In this document: piece by piece, positions 6,462 to 6,639 of the stretch
Numbering within the stretch: position 1 is the stretch's first letter
How the letters are laid out: every line of letters begins with the position of its first letter
Assembly: GCA_025454075.1 (NCBI GenBank)
Contig: JALOPD010000201.1
Location: 1 to 6,639, forward strand
From: Desulfobacterales bacterium
GTDB lineage: Bacteria; Desulfobacterota; Desulfobacteria; Desulfobacterales; UBA2174_A
Direction: 5' to 3'
Length of the DNA stretch: 6,639 nucleotides
Made by a program: the position numbers and the translations under genes
Notes under the pieces: model-generated
Database searches by the model: none
The model's input: the letters and a program-made list of their open reading frames with translations, nothing else
Told to the model about the DNA's origin: nothing

Positions 6462-6639
6462 ATGGCTGGGAAACTGAAGGTAACTCTCGTCAAGAGCATG
6501 ATCGGCCGGCCGGAGAAGCACCGTCAGGTGCTGCGCGGCATGGGCCTGAACCGGCTGAACAAGAGCGTGGAGCTCCAGGACACGCCCGCCATCCGGGGGA
6601 TGATCCACAAGGTGTGCCACCTGGTGAAGGCGGAGGAGA
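6462..6639 (+). CDS. rpmD: 50S ribosomal protein L30, 3' end outside window
   Basis: L30 is a small large-subunit protein with a ferredoxin-like fold, bound to 23S rRNA domain II. The visible 59 codons read [17 protein letters not shown], then [20 protein letters not shown], then the family signature [21 protein letters not shown]. coli L30 is 59 aa, so nearly the whole protein is present. The last window base (a) begins another codon that cannot be a stop, so at least one more residue follows. AAGGA (6449-6453) lies 8 nt before the ATG. Neighbours expected next from the standard spc order are rplO and secY, which are not seen here. L30 is absent from some bacterial lineages, so its presence is mildly informative. 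Confidence 0.96.
   Translation, partial: MAGKLKVTLVKSMIGRPEKHRQVLRGMGLNRLNKSVELQDTPAIRGMIHKVCHLVKAEE

Overview
The window is a segment of the bacterial S10-spc ribosomal-protein gene cluster, read entirely on the + strand. It begins inside rplB (L2) and ends inside rpmD (L30). Between them lie fourteen complete genes in the classical order: rpsS, rplV, rpsC, rplP, rpmC, rpsQ, rplN, rplX, rplE, rpsN, rpsH, rplF, rplR, rpsE. Every product is recognisable from its protein sequence and has normal length. No gene is broken or inserted, and I see no mobile element, tRNA, CRISPR array or foreign cargo.

The DNA is G+C-rich, and the proteins are clearly bacterial. S14 is the short zinc-binding form (61 aa, four Cys). 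L24 carries a C-terminal pair of CxxC motifs. L2 has the DHPMGGGEG variant. This combination argues against Enterobacteria-like Proteobacteria. It fits deeper high-GC Gram-negative lineages, such as the former Deltaproteobacteria, Acidobacteriota or Methylomirabilota/Rokubacteria. I cannot choose among these without a phylogeny.

Layout: 1-2877 is the distal half of the S10 operon (L2 to S17) and 2898-6639 is the spc operon (L14 to L30). The S17-L14 gap is only 20 nt, so there is no room for a separate spc promoter and the two operons look transcriptionally fused. All gaps are 79 nt or less, and rplP/rpmC overlap by 4 nt (ATGA). Almost every gene has a Shine-Dalgarno sequence. Several gaps hold small GC-rich hairpins just after a stop codon. 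No intrinsic terminator or promoter can be supported.

The products work together as ribosome parts. L2, L14, L16, L6 and L30 belong to the large-subunit core and tRNA sites. L22, L24 and L29 lie around the exit tunnel. L5 and L18 bind 5S rRNA. S3, S5, S8, S14, S17 and S19 build the small subunit. I found no previously undescribed system. The most notable observations are that the only three TTG-started genes (rpsC, rpsN, rpsE) are also the only ones with a full AAGGAGG ribosome-binding site, and that the L22 tunnel loop is divergent.
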